Of a DNA stretch of 64,000 nucleotides, positions 24,241 through 34,081 are shown one piece after another; position 1 is the stretch's first letter, and each line of letters starts with the position of its first letter. A model generated the notes under the pieces. That model saw nothing but the letters and a program-made list of their open reading frames with translations, was not told the origin of the DNA and made no database searches. The DNA is from Siphonodentalium dalli (lineage: Eukaryota > Mollusca > Scaphopoda > Gadilida > Siphonodentaliidae): positions 5,247,314 to 5,311,313 of the forward strand of contig CP136068.1 of NCBI GenBank assembly GCA_032622095.1, in the 5' to 3' direction. The position numbers were made by a program, and so were the translations under genes.

Positions 24241-24540
24241 ATCTTACCTATATTACATGAATCCCAAATACATATATGTTAGTGGAAACATATTTTATTC
24301 CAATCAAAATATAACATATATAAAGTATAGAGTAGTACAAATATTCAACTGATTGGAAAGAAGATTAAACAACAAGCCCAAGGGCTTTTATTAAGTTTGC
24401 TCCCCATTTGTTTCGCGCCCGCTCTTCATTAGGTGAAGAGAGGGGGTCCGACGGGAAGGAATGAAAATATCATAATTATAGTAATGATGATGTTCTGAGA
24501 AGCGGGGGGAGAGATTGTGAATGAGAAAGAGATCGATAGA

Positions 24541-24570
24541 GAGGACGAGAGAGATAGAGAGAGAGAGAAA
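24541..24570. repeat. GA microsatellite in LINE 3' region
   Basis: A 'gagagagatagagagagagagaa' run. On the LINE sense strand it is a CT tract in the 3' UTR. Confidence 0.8.
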
Positions 24571-24713
24571 AGGGATGATATGCTGGGAGAGGCTGTAGTG
24601 GTGAGGAATTTTCAATAATTGAGTTGATCTGTTGCGTAATAGTATTCGGATATTCTTCGTGCGTCAGGTGCCATGGGAGGGGGTCAAGCCCAGATATTAA
24701 TTGGTTGTATTTG

Positions 24714-25300
24714 TCAATTTGTAATTAGGCATAAACAGTGGGGAATATCATGCTGCCGCATAACTCGACCAGAATCCAAAGCAATTCGTTGTCCGTACAG
24801 GTGATAGAACCATGGGAATCTTTTTGTTCTCATGATATATGTCTGAACTGCATTAAATATTTCTTTGTTTTCGCGAAGGCTAAGCTCCCTTGATCCCCGC
24901 AGTAGAGTGTTTTCAGATAGGGCAACATTGGGTAGGGAGTCATATAGTTCTCTTTTGGGCTCTTCATAGAGTGTACATTCAAAGAGATAGTGGTAAGTTG
25001 TCTCAAATTCCCCACATAGACAAAAAGGGAAACGTTTAACATGATTATCTGTCAGGTCTCCACTCAGGTGGCTACAGTTCAGTCTTAACCTGGTATGAAG
25101 GATGTGTGATTTACGGCATTTACTATGATACAAATGGGCAGGTGGACACATATTGTCATTGTTGAGTTCCTTTTTGAATTCGTCAATTGTTCTGCTACCC
25201 TTTGTAGATTCCAGCAGTTTGTTCTATTCAGTAATTGCCGCTGGTAAGAACGAATCCATATAATAGTCATAGTTACTATTGGAGGGTAGTCTTATATGTC
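24714..25300 (-). pseudogene. LINE C-terminal region with Cys/His motif
   Basis: The minus-strand frame carries the tail typical of CR1/L2-like reverse transcriptase proteins: HTRLRLNCSHLSGDL, then CLCG, then ETTYHYLFECTLY, i.e. a C-x-C...H...C arrangement thought to help template recognition. Upstream in the same frame, codon 25,224-25,226 is TAG where the family usually has tryptophan (in the context ITE-stop-NKLLE). Further upstream the frame changes before joining the RT segment. Fragment of the same polyprotein as the RT, not a separate gene. Confidence 0.75.
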
Positions 25301-25381
25301 CAAATCTGATGTTATATCTAGAGTTATTTGCCTGGATTGGTCAAACATAATTTCTTAAAATTGACGGGGCAGTTCCGCGTA

Positions 25382-26554
25382 TCATTTAAAAAAAAACTGG
25401 CATAGTTTGTGTTTTCTACGACGTGAGGAGAGGAGTTCCCAGACAGTTTCTGATAAAAGACTCGCGTTACTCATACTGATGGTTGCACCTGTTACTATTT
25501 GGGCCATTTCATACTGAACCTTTTCAATGTCATCACTAAGATAATCAGAGCAGTTATCCCAAACAGAGGAGGCATATTCCAGTATTGGTTGGATAAATGT
25601 ATAATGTATTTTTTCAAGCGTTACTCTGCTTAGTCTGTATCTGTGTTTACGTACTAGATTTACTCGACTCCATGCTTTGTCAAGCATAGATCTGATATGG
25701 ATACCCCATGAGCCCGTGTTGTCGAACGTGAGCCCCGGATGTTTATGGCTGTCAACCTCAACAATTGTCGCGGTTCTCATGGTCAAGTGTGGATGATATA
25801 CTGGCGTTTCTTTCCTGGAGATTAAGAGAGCTTCCGTTTTCAGGGGATTGAATTTTACAAGCCATTCTGATGCCCAACACAGAGTTTCGAGGTCATCGTT
25901 AATTAGTTTTGCGGCCATAGTGGGGTCTTCGATAGTAAGAAATAGAGAGGTGTCATCAGCAAATAGACGAATGTTGCACCGTATATTTTCGTTTATATCA
26001 TTAATATAAATTAAAAACAGAAGTGGGCCTAATACAGACCCTTGTGGGACACCGGCCGTTACATTTTGCAATTCTGAGTGTGTGCCGTCAATGACAACTT
26101 GTTGTTGTCTGCATTCAATATACGATTTCATTAAGTTATACAAGTTCCCTCTTATATCAATTTTTGTCAGTTTGTTTAAGAGGCCACGGTGCCAGACCTT
26201 ATCGATTGCTTTACTTATGTCGCAGAATATACACCGGACCTCTTTTCCGTCGTCTAGTGATCGACATATATTGTCATATATTTCGGTAAGTTGAAAAACT
26301 GTTGAGTCGTTGCGCATAAAACCAGCTTGGTAAAATGATAGGAGTTTGTAATCATCGAGAAATTCCCATAGATATTTATAAATGCATATTTCATAGACCT
26401 TCGATATGCAGCTTAGTAGGGAAATTGGTCGAAAGTTTGATATAAGACTGGGATCACCGCTCTTGAATATCGGTGTAACATGGGAACGCTTCCACTGGGG
26501 TGGGTAGTAGCTGTTTTCGGTAAATATTCTAAAATTAGAATTCAAAAGGACCAC
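25382..26554 (-). pseudogene. LINE reverse transcriptase core
   Basis: The 390-residue minus-strand frame contains the RT fingers/palm motifs in order: NFRPISLLSCISKVYE near residue 40, QAGFMRNDST near 76, the motif-A region DISKAIDKVWHRGLL (family norm DISKAFDKVWH), AGVPQGSVLGPLLFLIYIND, and the catalytic FADD near residue 205. The residues needed for catalysis are visible, but the frame is severed from the endonuclease upstream and from the C-terminus downstream. The frame break near 26,600 lies within the conserved SGPDGISPRVLKNC motif, whose two halves sit in different frames. The shown start is just the first start-like codon after the break. Confidence 0.9.
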
Positions 26555-26590
26555 AGAGCGAAGAGGCGCAGTTTTTCAAAACTCTGGGAC

Positions 26591-26926
26591 TTATTCCGTC
26601 GGGCCCACTTGACTTTTGAGGCCTTTTAAAGCTTTGTAAATGTCAGGGGCTGTGATTTTTATTTCGCTTAATGTAGGTATGGAGTTATCGGGGTCAAGCA
26701 CTGGTAGGCGTTTCCTGATGTCAGCAACTGATGAAATATTACAGAAATAGGAGTTGAAAGCATTTGCTTTTTCAGTTGGTGATATCAGGAAGTCCCCATT
26801 TGTGTTTAAGGGGGGTATTGTTCGATCGCGGGTTGCAAATATTACTTTTTGATGGATTGTTAAATGTATTTTCATTATTGGTGTCATAATCGCGTTTGCT
26901 TTTTCTAATAGCCGATGTTGTTTCAT
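26591..26926 (-). pseudogene. LINE linker between endonuclease and RT
   Basis: Minus-strand frame encoding the connector that precedes RT in this family, with FNSYFCNI and LKGLKS. It stops at 26,591, where the reading frame shifts into the SGPDGIS motif. No catalytic function of its own. Confidence 0.7.
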
Positions 26927-26990
26927 TACGTTTAGATCGAACGTTTGCCCATGTTTGTGGTGTGTTTTGCTTTTTAGCTATATTATGTAA

Positions 26991-27888
26991 TCAATTTCTT
27001 TGCCTCATCAGCTTCCTTACATTACACGTAAGCCATTGGGGACTACCTTTTCGGATCTGTATTATCTTATTGAGGATATTTTCACTGCATATGTTCTTAA
27101 TTTTTGCAGTCAAGTTGTCTGCACGAGCCGACAATTCAGATGGTGTGTCATAATTCCAGCTCAAGAAATCTTCGTTCATGGTATCAAAGTCAGCCAGATT
27201 GTAATTCCAGACACATCTAGTTAGGGTTGTAGCCGATTTATTTTTCAGAAGTTTTATCCGAGCTACAACTGGACAGTGATACCTAATTATGTTGTCGAAT
27301 ATGTTGCCAAGAACACTAGGGAAATCAACAAGAGCAGGGTTGCTAGTCATGAGCAAGTCGAGGGTAGACGAGGAGTTTTCAGTAAAATGCGTTTTATCCT
27401 CGACCAATTGGGTCAGACCTTGTTCGCTACATATGCCGTTTATTTTTCCATTACCGTTGTGTACATAGTTTTCATTGAAATCTCCACCTATTAAGACATC
27501 CAGGTCGTGGGTCGCGCGCAAGGGAAATGTTATCATTAATTTTCGTCCATAGGCTTGCGGGGGAATTGGGAGGGCGATAGAAGCACCCAACAAGACAGTG
27601 CTTTCTGTTAATTGGAACCTCTACCCAAATAGTTTCTACTTCGTTACTGTCAAGATCTTCACCTATTTTGAAAGGTATATTGTCGCGGACGTAAATACAC
27701 ACACCCCCTCCTGTTCTTCCATCGTTCCTGTCTTTGCGGGCGGGATCGTGGCAACCAGAAAGATGGATTTCTGAGTCCGGGATAGAATGATCGAGCCATG
27801 ATTCGGTTAATAGGCATACGTCGTACTCGCCACTTGATGTTTCGGCCGCAAGTATATCTAATTTATTTCTGATGCTCTGTGTATTCAA
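26991..27888 (-). pseudogene. LINE apurinic/apyrimidinic-type endonuclease, frameshifted
   Basis: Two overlapping minus-strand frames make up the endonuclease. The upstream part (27,888 to about 27,500) has NTQSIRNKLDIL, LTESWLDHSI, RKDRNDGRTGGGVCIYVRD and GCFYRPP. The downstream part (about 27,540 to 26,991) has IGGDFNENY, THFTENSSSTLDLLMTS and CPVVARI. The family is the exonuclease-endonuclease-phosphatase fold that nicks target DNA for target-primed reverse transcription. The break is near 27,500, just before the GGDFN motif. The first codon of the upstream frame is TTG; the true protein starts further upstream. Confidence 0.85.
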
Positions 27889-27921
27889 TACAAGTACCGA
27901 GTGACTGTGTTGTTCGGTTGA

Positions 27922-27948
27922 AGGGTCTGGGTTATTCTCGACGTCTCC
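27922..27948 (-). other. 2A-like ribosome-skipping motif, altered
   Basis: On the minus strand, in frame with the endonuclease, these nine codons read GDVENNPDP, against the 2A consensus D(V/I)ExNPGP. The glycine before the final proline is replaced by aspartate. Just upstream, in a neighbouring frame, is a hydrophobic run (SILTVLAVFLARALMF) of the type that often precedes 2A in LINEs, so a frameshift probably separates the two. 2A-like sequences at the start of endonuclease/RT proteins are known from non-LTR elements of marine invertebrates and trypanosomes. Confidence 0.65.
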
Positions 27949-28320
27949 TGCGAGAACATGAGAGCCCTTGCCAAAAATACCGCTAGTACTGTTAGAATGC
28001 TCGCGCCTGTGAAGAGAGACGCAGCTGTGTATGATATCGCAAGTTTAGTGTTCAGTTTCAACTTTTCTTCGGAATGTGGTGCATATGATATTTTCTTGTG
28101 TGTCATGATATATTTGAGAGTACATAGTTGTTCCATCGTGAAAAGAATGAAAACCATTAGTGTCATTTTTAGGGAAGTTGTAAGATTCAGACCACGTTGG
28201 CGCAGCATGATATAAAACAAGCATGTTTCTGATTGTCTCAAACAAAGGCACCCCCTCCCTGACAGTCTGACAGCAAGATTGTGAAATGCACCGATCCTTG
28301 CCCTGTGTAACATCATCCAT

Positions 28321-29547
28321 CATTGAAGATCATATCAAAATTCCAACATTTATTGTTTGGGCATCCTCGGTGCACGTTAACAAGTATATAATTTGAACAT
28401 ACGCTGGCAACATATAGAATTGAAAACCTACATTGGATGTTTTTTACATCTTTTTTCAGCTCGGTCAGTTTTCCCAGTGGGGGTGAGCAAGTGGGAACAG
28501 GATAACAAGATAGAACAGAACATGAGTTGAGTGGTTGTGAAGAGATGATAAGGCCGTCATGATTGATACTTTGGTACAACTAAGGAGGGAGGGAAAGCAG
28601 AAAGAAGAAGAGAACAGAAAAAGAGGGGATAAAAAGCATTACATTGAATGTATCTCATGGTATAGGATTGCTAGGACTGATGGGGGACAAGAGCTGCAAA
28701 TATGTTTCCAGATATATTCATACTCAGTTTCATGCATGTGCGTTGTTTATGCTGCTAATTCGCAGTGTGGTATCGTATAAGAAGATTCAAATATTGTGAC
28801 AAGTATAATTCACCAATTAACAGTACATAATCAAGAAAAGGAATACCATATTTCCGTCCTTTGCGTAAGAAGATCTATGTAGAAGTGTATTGTTATGCAC
28901 GATAGATTAAAAGAGACGAACATGACTATTATACTTTGATGGAAGTGGCGTGGAACGGTATATGTATACATGTGGAAACATTCAAGGCTTATCATAGAAG
29001 TGTAATAAATCATATATGTTATCACACCATTATGTGTTACATATAGCTCACGTTGGTGATCGGTAAATATAGTAAAATATTATGCCACTACTCTTCTTGG
29101 AGTCTTGCAATGTAATTAATGTAAAATATGCGGAACATGTGTTCGACAACATGTTGAATAAATTATCTTGAGTCATAGCACCCAGCTATAACCTTAGCAA
29201 TAATATACAATGTTCCTTGGGTGATATAAACACCAATATATAATCATTCTACAATCATTCTAAGTTTCATTCGATATCAAATTATATTTCCACGTCTATA
29301 TATCAAGAGAGACGTCCGAACATATGTTAAATTTCCATGAGGACGTCATCACATTGGTTGATCTTTACAACCATGGACAATTAGGATCGATATGTCCCAT
29401 CACCAATAAAGCAACTATCCATAGAAGACCATTTTAAAGATTATCTCCCACAAGACTGTGCCAAATACCATAACCCCACAAATGGCTGCACTGAGCAGCC
29501 ATTGACTTATCAGTCAATACTTCACAGCCTTATAATATTTGGCTAAC
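28321..29547. other. Intergenic, nothing recognised
   Basis: AT-rich. Purine-rich sequence near 28,580-28,630 ('gaaagcagaaagaagaagag'). No domain-bearing frame. Confidence 0.4.
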
Positions 29548-29670
29548 TTACATCGCCGCATACTGTATACACCGTCAGTAAGCCCATCATTGAAGTTAAG
29601 CCCAGTCTGGGTTTTTTACCCTGAATATAACATGGGGTGGTCCTCGTAGCCCACCCCCGTTGTTGGGCAA
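29548..29670 (+). pseudogene. Probable 5S rRNA pseudogene
   Basis: The segment is about 120 bases, the length of 5S rRNA, and follows its order of landmarks: 'cgccgcatactgtatacacc' near the 5' end, then 'catcattgaagttaagc' (29,587-29,601; animal 5S has ATCACCGAAGTTAAGC here, within the internal promoter region), 'agtctgggtt', 'catggggtggtcctcg', and a 3' part ending 'gttgttgggc' like GGTGCTGTAGGC. Many substitutions and small indels are present, so it is decayed or derived from a 5S-headed SINE. The alignment was made by eye from memory of the 5S consensus. Confidence 0.5.
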
Positions 29671-30470
29671 TTGGAAGGTGAATACAATCATGTCTTTCTA
29701 TCTTGTAGAATATGAGAAGATACTCAAGCAAAGCTGCGCTTTAATTATTTTTTCCAGTTGTTTTTTTTTAAATAAAGATGTATAGTAGTATACAATTGTG
29801 TTAATACTGTTGTGAATTATACACATCTTATTCTATTTTTATTTGTTGGATCAATCAAAGAAGTATCAAATCAATAAAATCAAGGGATGTGTCACTTATT
29901 GTTCACACCTCTATCGGAGTAAATCCAATGGGATGTGGTGTAATGACTTTAGAATCCTTTGATAATGCAGAAGAATAATGTATGTTCGCCTGCTGTGTTT
30001 TTATAAGAATTAGCTTGATTAATAAGCATTAGAGTAACTAAATTAACTTGTGAACTCATCATACAACCCTATTGTGTTTACAAATTAATCCCAAAATTTA
30101 CAACATTATTCAAATTAATTTTTGAGGGATTCTTTCAAAAAATCTGAAAATGCTGCAAAAACATTTCTTAAGTTATATTTTATGATCAGTGTACCCAGGT
30201 ATGATTACAGAAGCTTTCATGCTCGTACTCAAAAGTTTGCTTAAAAGTTATTCTGGATTTTTTTGGCAAGCCCCAGGCTCATTTAAGCTGTAATTGAGGA
30301 ACTTAAGAATTTGGTTTTTGCCGACAGCTCGGTCCTCCCAAAAATTCAGGCAGGTCCAACCTTTCATACTCAAAAGTTTGAATAAAACTTTCTGGGCACA
30401 ACTATTACATGTATGTATAATGAACATTTGTTTGATTATGAACATACACGATGTTAACTTGATTTTACAG
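29671..30470. other. Intergenic, nothing recognised
   Basis: AT-rich. A minor local duplication of 'catactcaaaagtttg' occurs at 30,225-30,240 and 30,365-30,380. Confidence 0.4.
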
Positions 30471-30707
30471 GAAGCTCTTGATTGGTCAAGCAACCCATCC
30501 TTCGATGCGCAAGTAATTTCATTGTATCAATTCCTCCAGTTTGAAATAATTGATTCTGTGGGAAACCTGAATGTGGACCTAGATGTTGATTGTATGAAAC
30601 ATTGTCTTAGTTTCAACGAGACTGATGCTATATATTTGATTGCAAACTTACATGCTTCGGCTTTCCTTAATCAATTCTATTTCCAACAGAAAGAGTTATA
30701 TTTCTAG
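30471..30707 (+). CDS. Candidate terminal exon, unknown protein
   Basis: A good acceptor 'cttgattttacag' at 30,458-30,470 opens a 78-codon frame that ends in TAG at 30,705-30,707. The peptide is acidic and leucine-rich (for example VDLDVDCMKHCLSFNETDA). No family is recognised. The sequence just after the stop is shared with 7,945-7,975, and the neighbouring exon-like segment at 30,958 is on the opposite strand. A chance open frame is quite possible. Confidence 0.25.
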   Translation, partial: EALDWSSNPSFDAQVISLYQFLQFEIIDSVGNLNVDLDVDCMKHCLSFNETDAIYLIANLHASAFLNQFYFQQKELYF

Positions 30708-30957
30708 ATATTACATGCACCCCCTGATTGATGGGTTTAACATGGGTATGCAGTTGGTGTTGTTGTTGTTGTTAAGAGTTAACAAGCACCATCCAATCTG
30801 ATTCAAAATCTGATTCAACTTTGAAATGTGAATATGAATGTCGGGATTTGCAGGATACTAATGAGATTATGTTCTTTCTGATAGATATGAACTAAACTCT
30901 CTATTTTGAGAACAATCTGTGAGCCTAGGAGTATTCTTTGAAGGTGAATATACTAAC

Positions 30958-31062
30958 TTTCTGCGGCGTTTTAAGATATGAATCTGTTAACCGTATCAAC
31001 ACATCGAGCAGCTTATCTTTATCTTGGTTGGTAGATACATGTGCAGGTATTTTTTCACTTTC
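30958..31062 (-). CDS. Candidate exon, unknown protein (paralogue at 21,903-22,010)
   Basis: Minus-strand 105-base segment, 35 sense codons in phase 0, starting after 'atatttcttacag' and ending at donor 'aaa|gttagtatat'. The peptide is charged and begins ESEKIPAHVSTNQDKDKLL. The paired copy near 22 kb keeps phase, length (108) and both splice sites, which argues for coding history. I do not recognise the domain. Confidence 0.4.
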
Positions 31063-31310
31063 CTGTAAGAAATATGAATACAGCGATCATTAAAAAAGAT
31101 AAGACAATCTGCATCAAAATCATGGGATTCTGACATCTGTATACATGCTGAATATGTATTAATTGAGTTGCAATGAAGTGTATATTTATTGAAATAGGAG
31201 CTAAGATGACCAGAAAGCAAAAATTTGTTTTAAACAATATTAGCCTGTGTGCTACAATAAATTCCAGTCAGTAATTGGTCAACTGGCAATTGAGTATTGC
31301 ATATTAACAT
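31063..31310 (-). repeat. Duplicated segment shared with 22.01-22.32 kb
   Basis: Homologous to the intron-like sequence upstream of the paired exon. Landmarks are 'ctgcatcaaaatcatggg', 'aggagctaagatgaccaga' and 'caattgagtattgc'. Confidence 0.6.
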
Positions 31311-32990
31311 ATTATACAAAAGCCAAGTATTTGTCTGTATGCTTGTCTAACGATTTTGGAACGTTAACAAATATCTGACCCTCAAGTCTGCTTGTGCTCC
31401 AATTTTGACCAGAATATGACATGCATTTTTTATTGCCTCATGCCATTGGTGAGAGTGAATGTGACCCAAAACTGTCCGCAGGCCACAATAACCCACCGTG
31501 CCTGTAAGACATCGCATCTGGAGGAATTGAGCTTTTTTCAAGCTAAATAACCACGGACTGTATATCATGTGTAATGAATGCAACAAAATACAAATCAACA
31601 TGTATCAAACACGCCCCAAAAGTCTGGCGTGGAACCGACAATGGTAACCCACTTAACAGAGATTACGCATTCAGGTGGGTAGACAGACTCCACAGTCACC
31701 TTAAAAAAATTAGTGGTCGAAATGTCTCAGAAAGCTTGCCCGGCATGTGGGAGCTAGCTGCAGCCGCACGTTTATACAACATTATTTTTCATCCAGGGAG
31801 GAGGCTGCACGTCCTGGTGTTCACTCTTTACCTTTATACAGTAGTAATCAGATATCGGTAGTGCTACACATGTATATTCCCAGACACTACACAGCATTCT
31901 ACTACTCGAATATCATTATGATATCACATCATATCTAACTTTCATTAGTATGTGGGTTCAGTATTAGGTGTGTAGGGTGGGTGGTCATTAGACCAACAAA
32001 TACATTGTTCCCAAATTGCACCAAACTCAGGATATAAAATCAATAGGAAGTACTGATTTTGAATATGAAATTTTTTTGAAAAACCGTTGGCAAATATCAG
32101 AGTTGTAGCCTCTCAATCTATTAATTTTGGTTTTGTGCTGAAGTATATCTTTGAAATTAATTAAGGTTTAGTTTTTTTAATGAATTATTCTTCTCCAATA
32201 TTCAGCAAATTTAATTTTCATAATATTCAGCAAATTTCTCAAAGTAGAATGTTCAGTGAATAATGACGATAATCACATGTATGGAAGTATCAAAAATCTG
32301 CTTGCAGAACTTTAGAATAGTTGCTATTAAGTTTTTATTAAAATTACTGTACGTTTACAAAATTAATAGTACATATATATCCTAAAGTAGTATCAGTGAA
32401 TTGAGAAACATAGGTTCCACCCGAGACATTACATTCTGTGTCAGTGGTAACCCAACAGATTCATAGACATGCATGCCATGTTAAACAAGAAATGGACTGT
32501 CGTCCGGTGCATACCCCCTCGTGGCATACCGCCTAGTGTGGGCATATCTATAACTTATGATGGCTATACTCAGACAGATGGACCCAAACACCGGCATTTT
32601 CATATAAACAAAGATGAGTAACTATAGAACAATTAAAACAAAACAACCAACATTTCCAGATAAACAAAGATGGATAACTCTAGAATAACAAGACAGTCAA
32701 TGACTGTGGGGTCGCTCACCAGTAATCACTTTAAAAGAAGTAGATCTAAACAGGATATGTGGCCAAATTACCGAATTACACAATTGACATCTCAAACTTT
32801 CTCAATTGTTGGAAATTTCCAATCTCACAACTTCACAAGCGCCTTTTTATAAAACCCTTTAGACATGTTTGAAGCCCAATTATCGATGGACCCAAAACAT
32901 CATACATGTATCTCAGATTAATCAGTCAGTTAGTTCCAAGGTAGATGTTTTAATGAATTTGGTATTTCAAGGATTTTCTTAGACACAAAA
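31311..32990. other. Intergenic, nothing firm
   Basis: Open frames on the plus strand at 31,574-31,861 and the minus strand at 31,347-31,601 have no recognisable motif. A short duplication occurs near 32,585-32,680 ('ataaacaaagatg...taactctagaa'). Confidence 0.4.
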
Positions 32991-32999
32991 GTGTTATTT

Positions 33000-34080
33000 C
33001 CCCCTAGCCCCGCCATTTCTTAACAGGTTGACCTTATGTTAACAAATCTGAATCTCAGTAACTAAAGGATCCTCCATACTATATGTAAGCTAAATAGTCC
33101 AACCTCTCTTGAGAAGACATTTTAAGAATTACTGTAGAGAAATACAGTTATGTCCCGGGTCCCACCCTATTTAACCTGGTGACCCCATCTGAATAAATTT
33201 GAATCCCAGACATCAAAGAACCCTTCACACTAAATACTATAATAACATAGACCTGATGGTCCTTGTGAAGGAAGCATATTAAGAGGGAAACTGTCCTTCG
33301 CTTGGCCCCTATTTTTCCAGGTGACCCCATCAAAAAAAATCTGTATTGCAGTCAAACAAGAACATTCCATGCTAAATACGCCAACTAGTTCTTGGCTCTT
33401 CCAAACAAATTTTAAGAATTACTATGTGGTGAAATAGTTATGTCTCTGGCACTGCCCTTATTAGACTTTGTGATGCCATTTTAACAAATGTGTCACCCGA
33501 GGTAATTTCATACCAAATATAAGCAAAATAGGCCATTTGATTCTTGCATAGAAGACATATCATGAATTACTATGGAGAGAAAGAGTAATGTAGCTGGACT
33601 TGCACCTCCTTGACCTGGTGACCCTGATTAAACAATCTGAACCACACATCACCAAAGGAGCCTCAATATTAAATGTGAGCTAAATAGAGCTGGTGGTTCT
33701 TTCAAAGAACACTTTTCAAGTTTGCAAAATATGTTCTAGTGAAGTGGTGGATGTGGGAGAGTTAAATGTCCTGTTGAAAGATTTGAACAATACATATGCT
33801 AGATTGATGTTGTAATTGGGAATTAATGACCTCTAGCAGATCTCCAGGAAATGTTTATAAAAATATCAGATTTCACTTGCAATTTTTAATATTTTTGGAG
33901 TATGTCCATGCCCACATTTGACCCAGTGACCTCATTTGAACAAATCTGAATGTGAGTCACCTAGGCAATATCCACACCAAATATGAACCCATTTGGTCTT
34001 ATGGTTCCAGAGGAGAAGTTTAAAGAATTGTTGACGGACGGATGGATGGGCGGATGGACGGACGAGGAGTGATGACTATT
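33000..34080 (+). repeat. Family C tandem-core element, long copy
   Basis: About six diverged ~180-bp monomers ('ttatgtccctggctctgccc' / 'gtgacctcatttgaacaaat' / 'aagaattactatggag') are followed by the tract 'gacggacggatggatgggcg' and 'gtgatgactat'. The element is cut at 34,080 by a TIR transposon and its end resumes at 36,277 ('ccaccggagacttcgtctca', 'ggtgagctaaaaact'). Confidence 0.8.
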
Positions 34081-34081
34081 A

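Larger units (their letters stand above)
24366..28320 (-). mobile_element. Degenerate non-LTR retrotransposon (CR1/L2-like LINE)
   Basis: Minus-strand element, in transcription order: a 2A-like motif, an apurinic-type endonuclease, reverse transcriptase, a C-terminal Cys/His region, then a 3' UTR that ends near 24,366 with AATAAA followed by the small hairpin AAGCCCTTGGGCTT. The coding region is broken by several frameshifts and at least one stop, so it is inactive. Clade assignment (CR1/L2/Crack-Daphne group) rests on the endonuclease-RT-C-terminal order and the 2A-like motif, and is inference. The 5' limit is unclear; 28,320 is the last position where weak coding character remains. Confidence 0.85.

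Noticed and set aside
27885-28323. LINE ORF1 with zinc finger upstream of the endonuclease
   Set aside because: Two minus-strand frames exist here but no clear CCHC, PHD or RRM pattern is visible; only the 2A-like segment can be supported.
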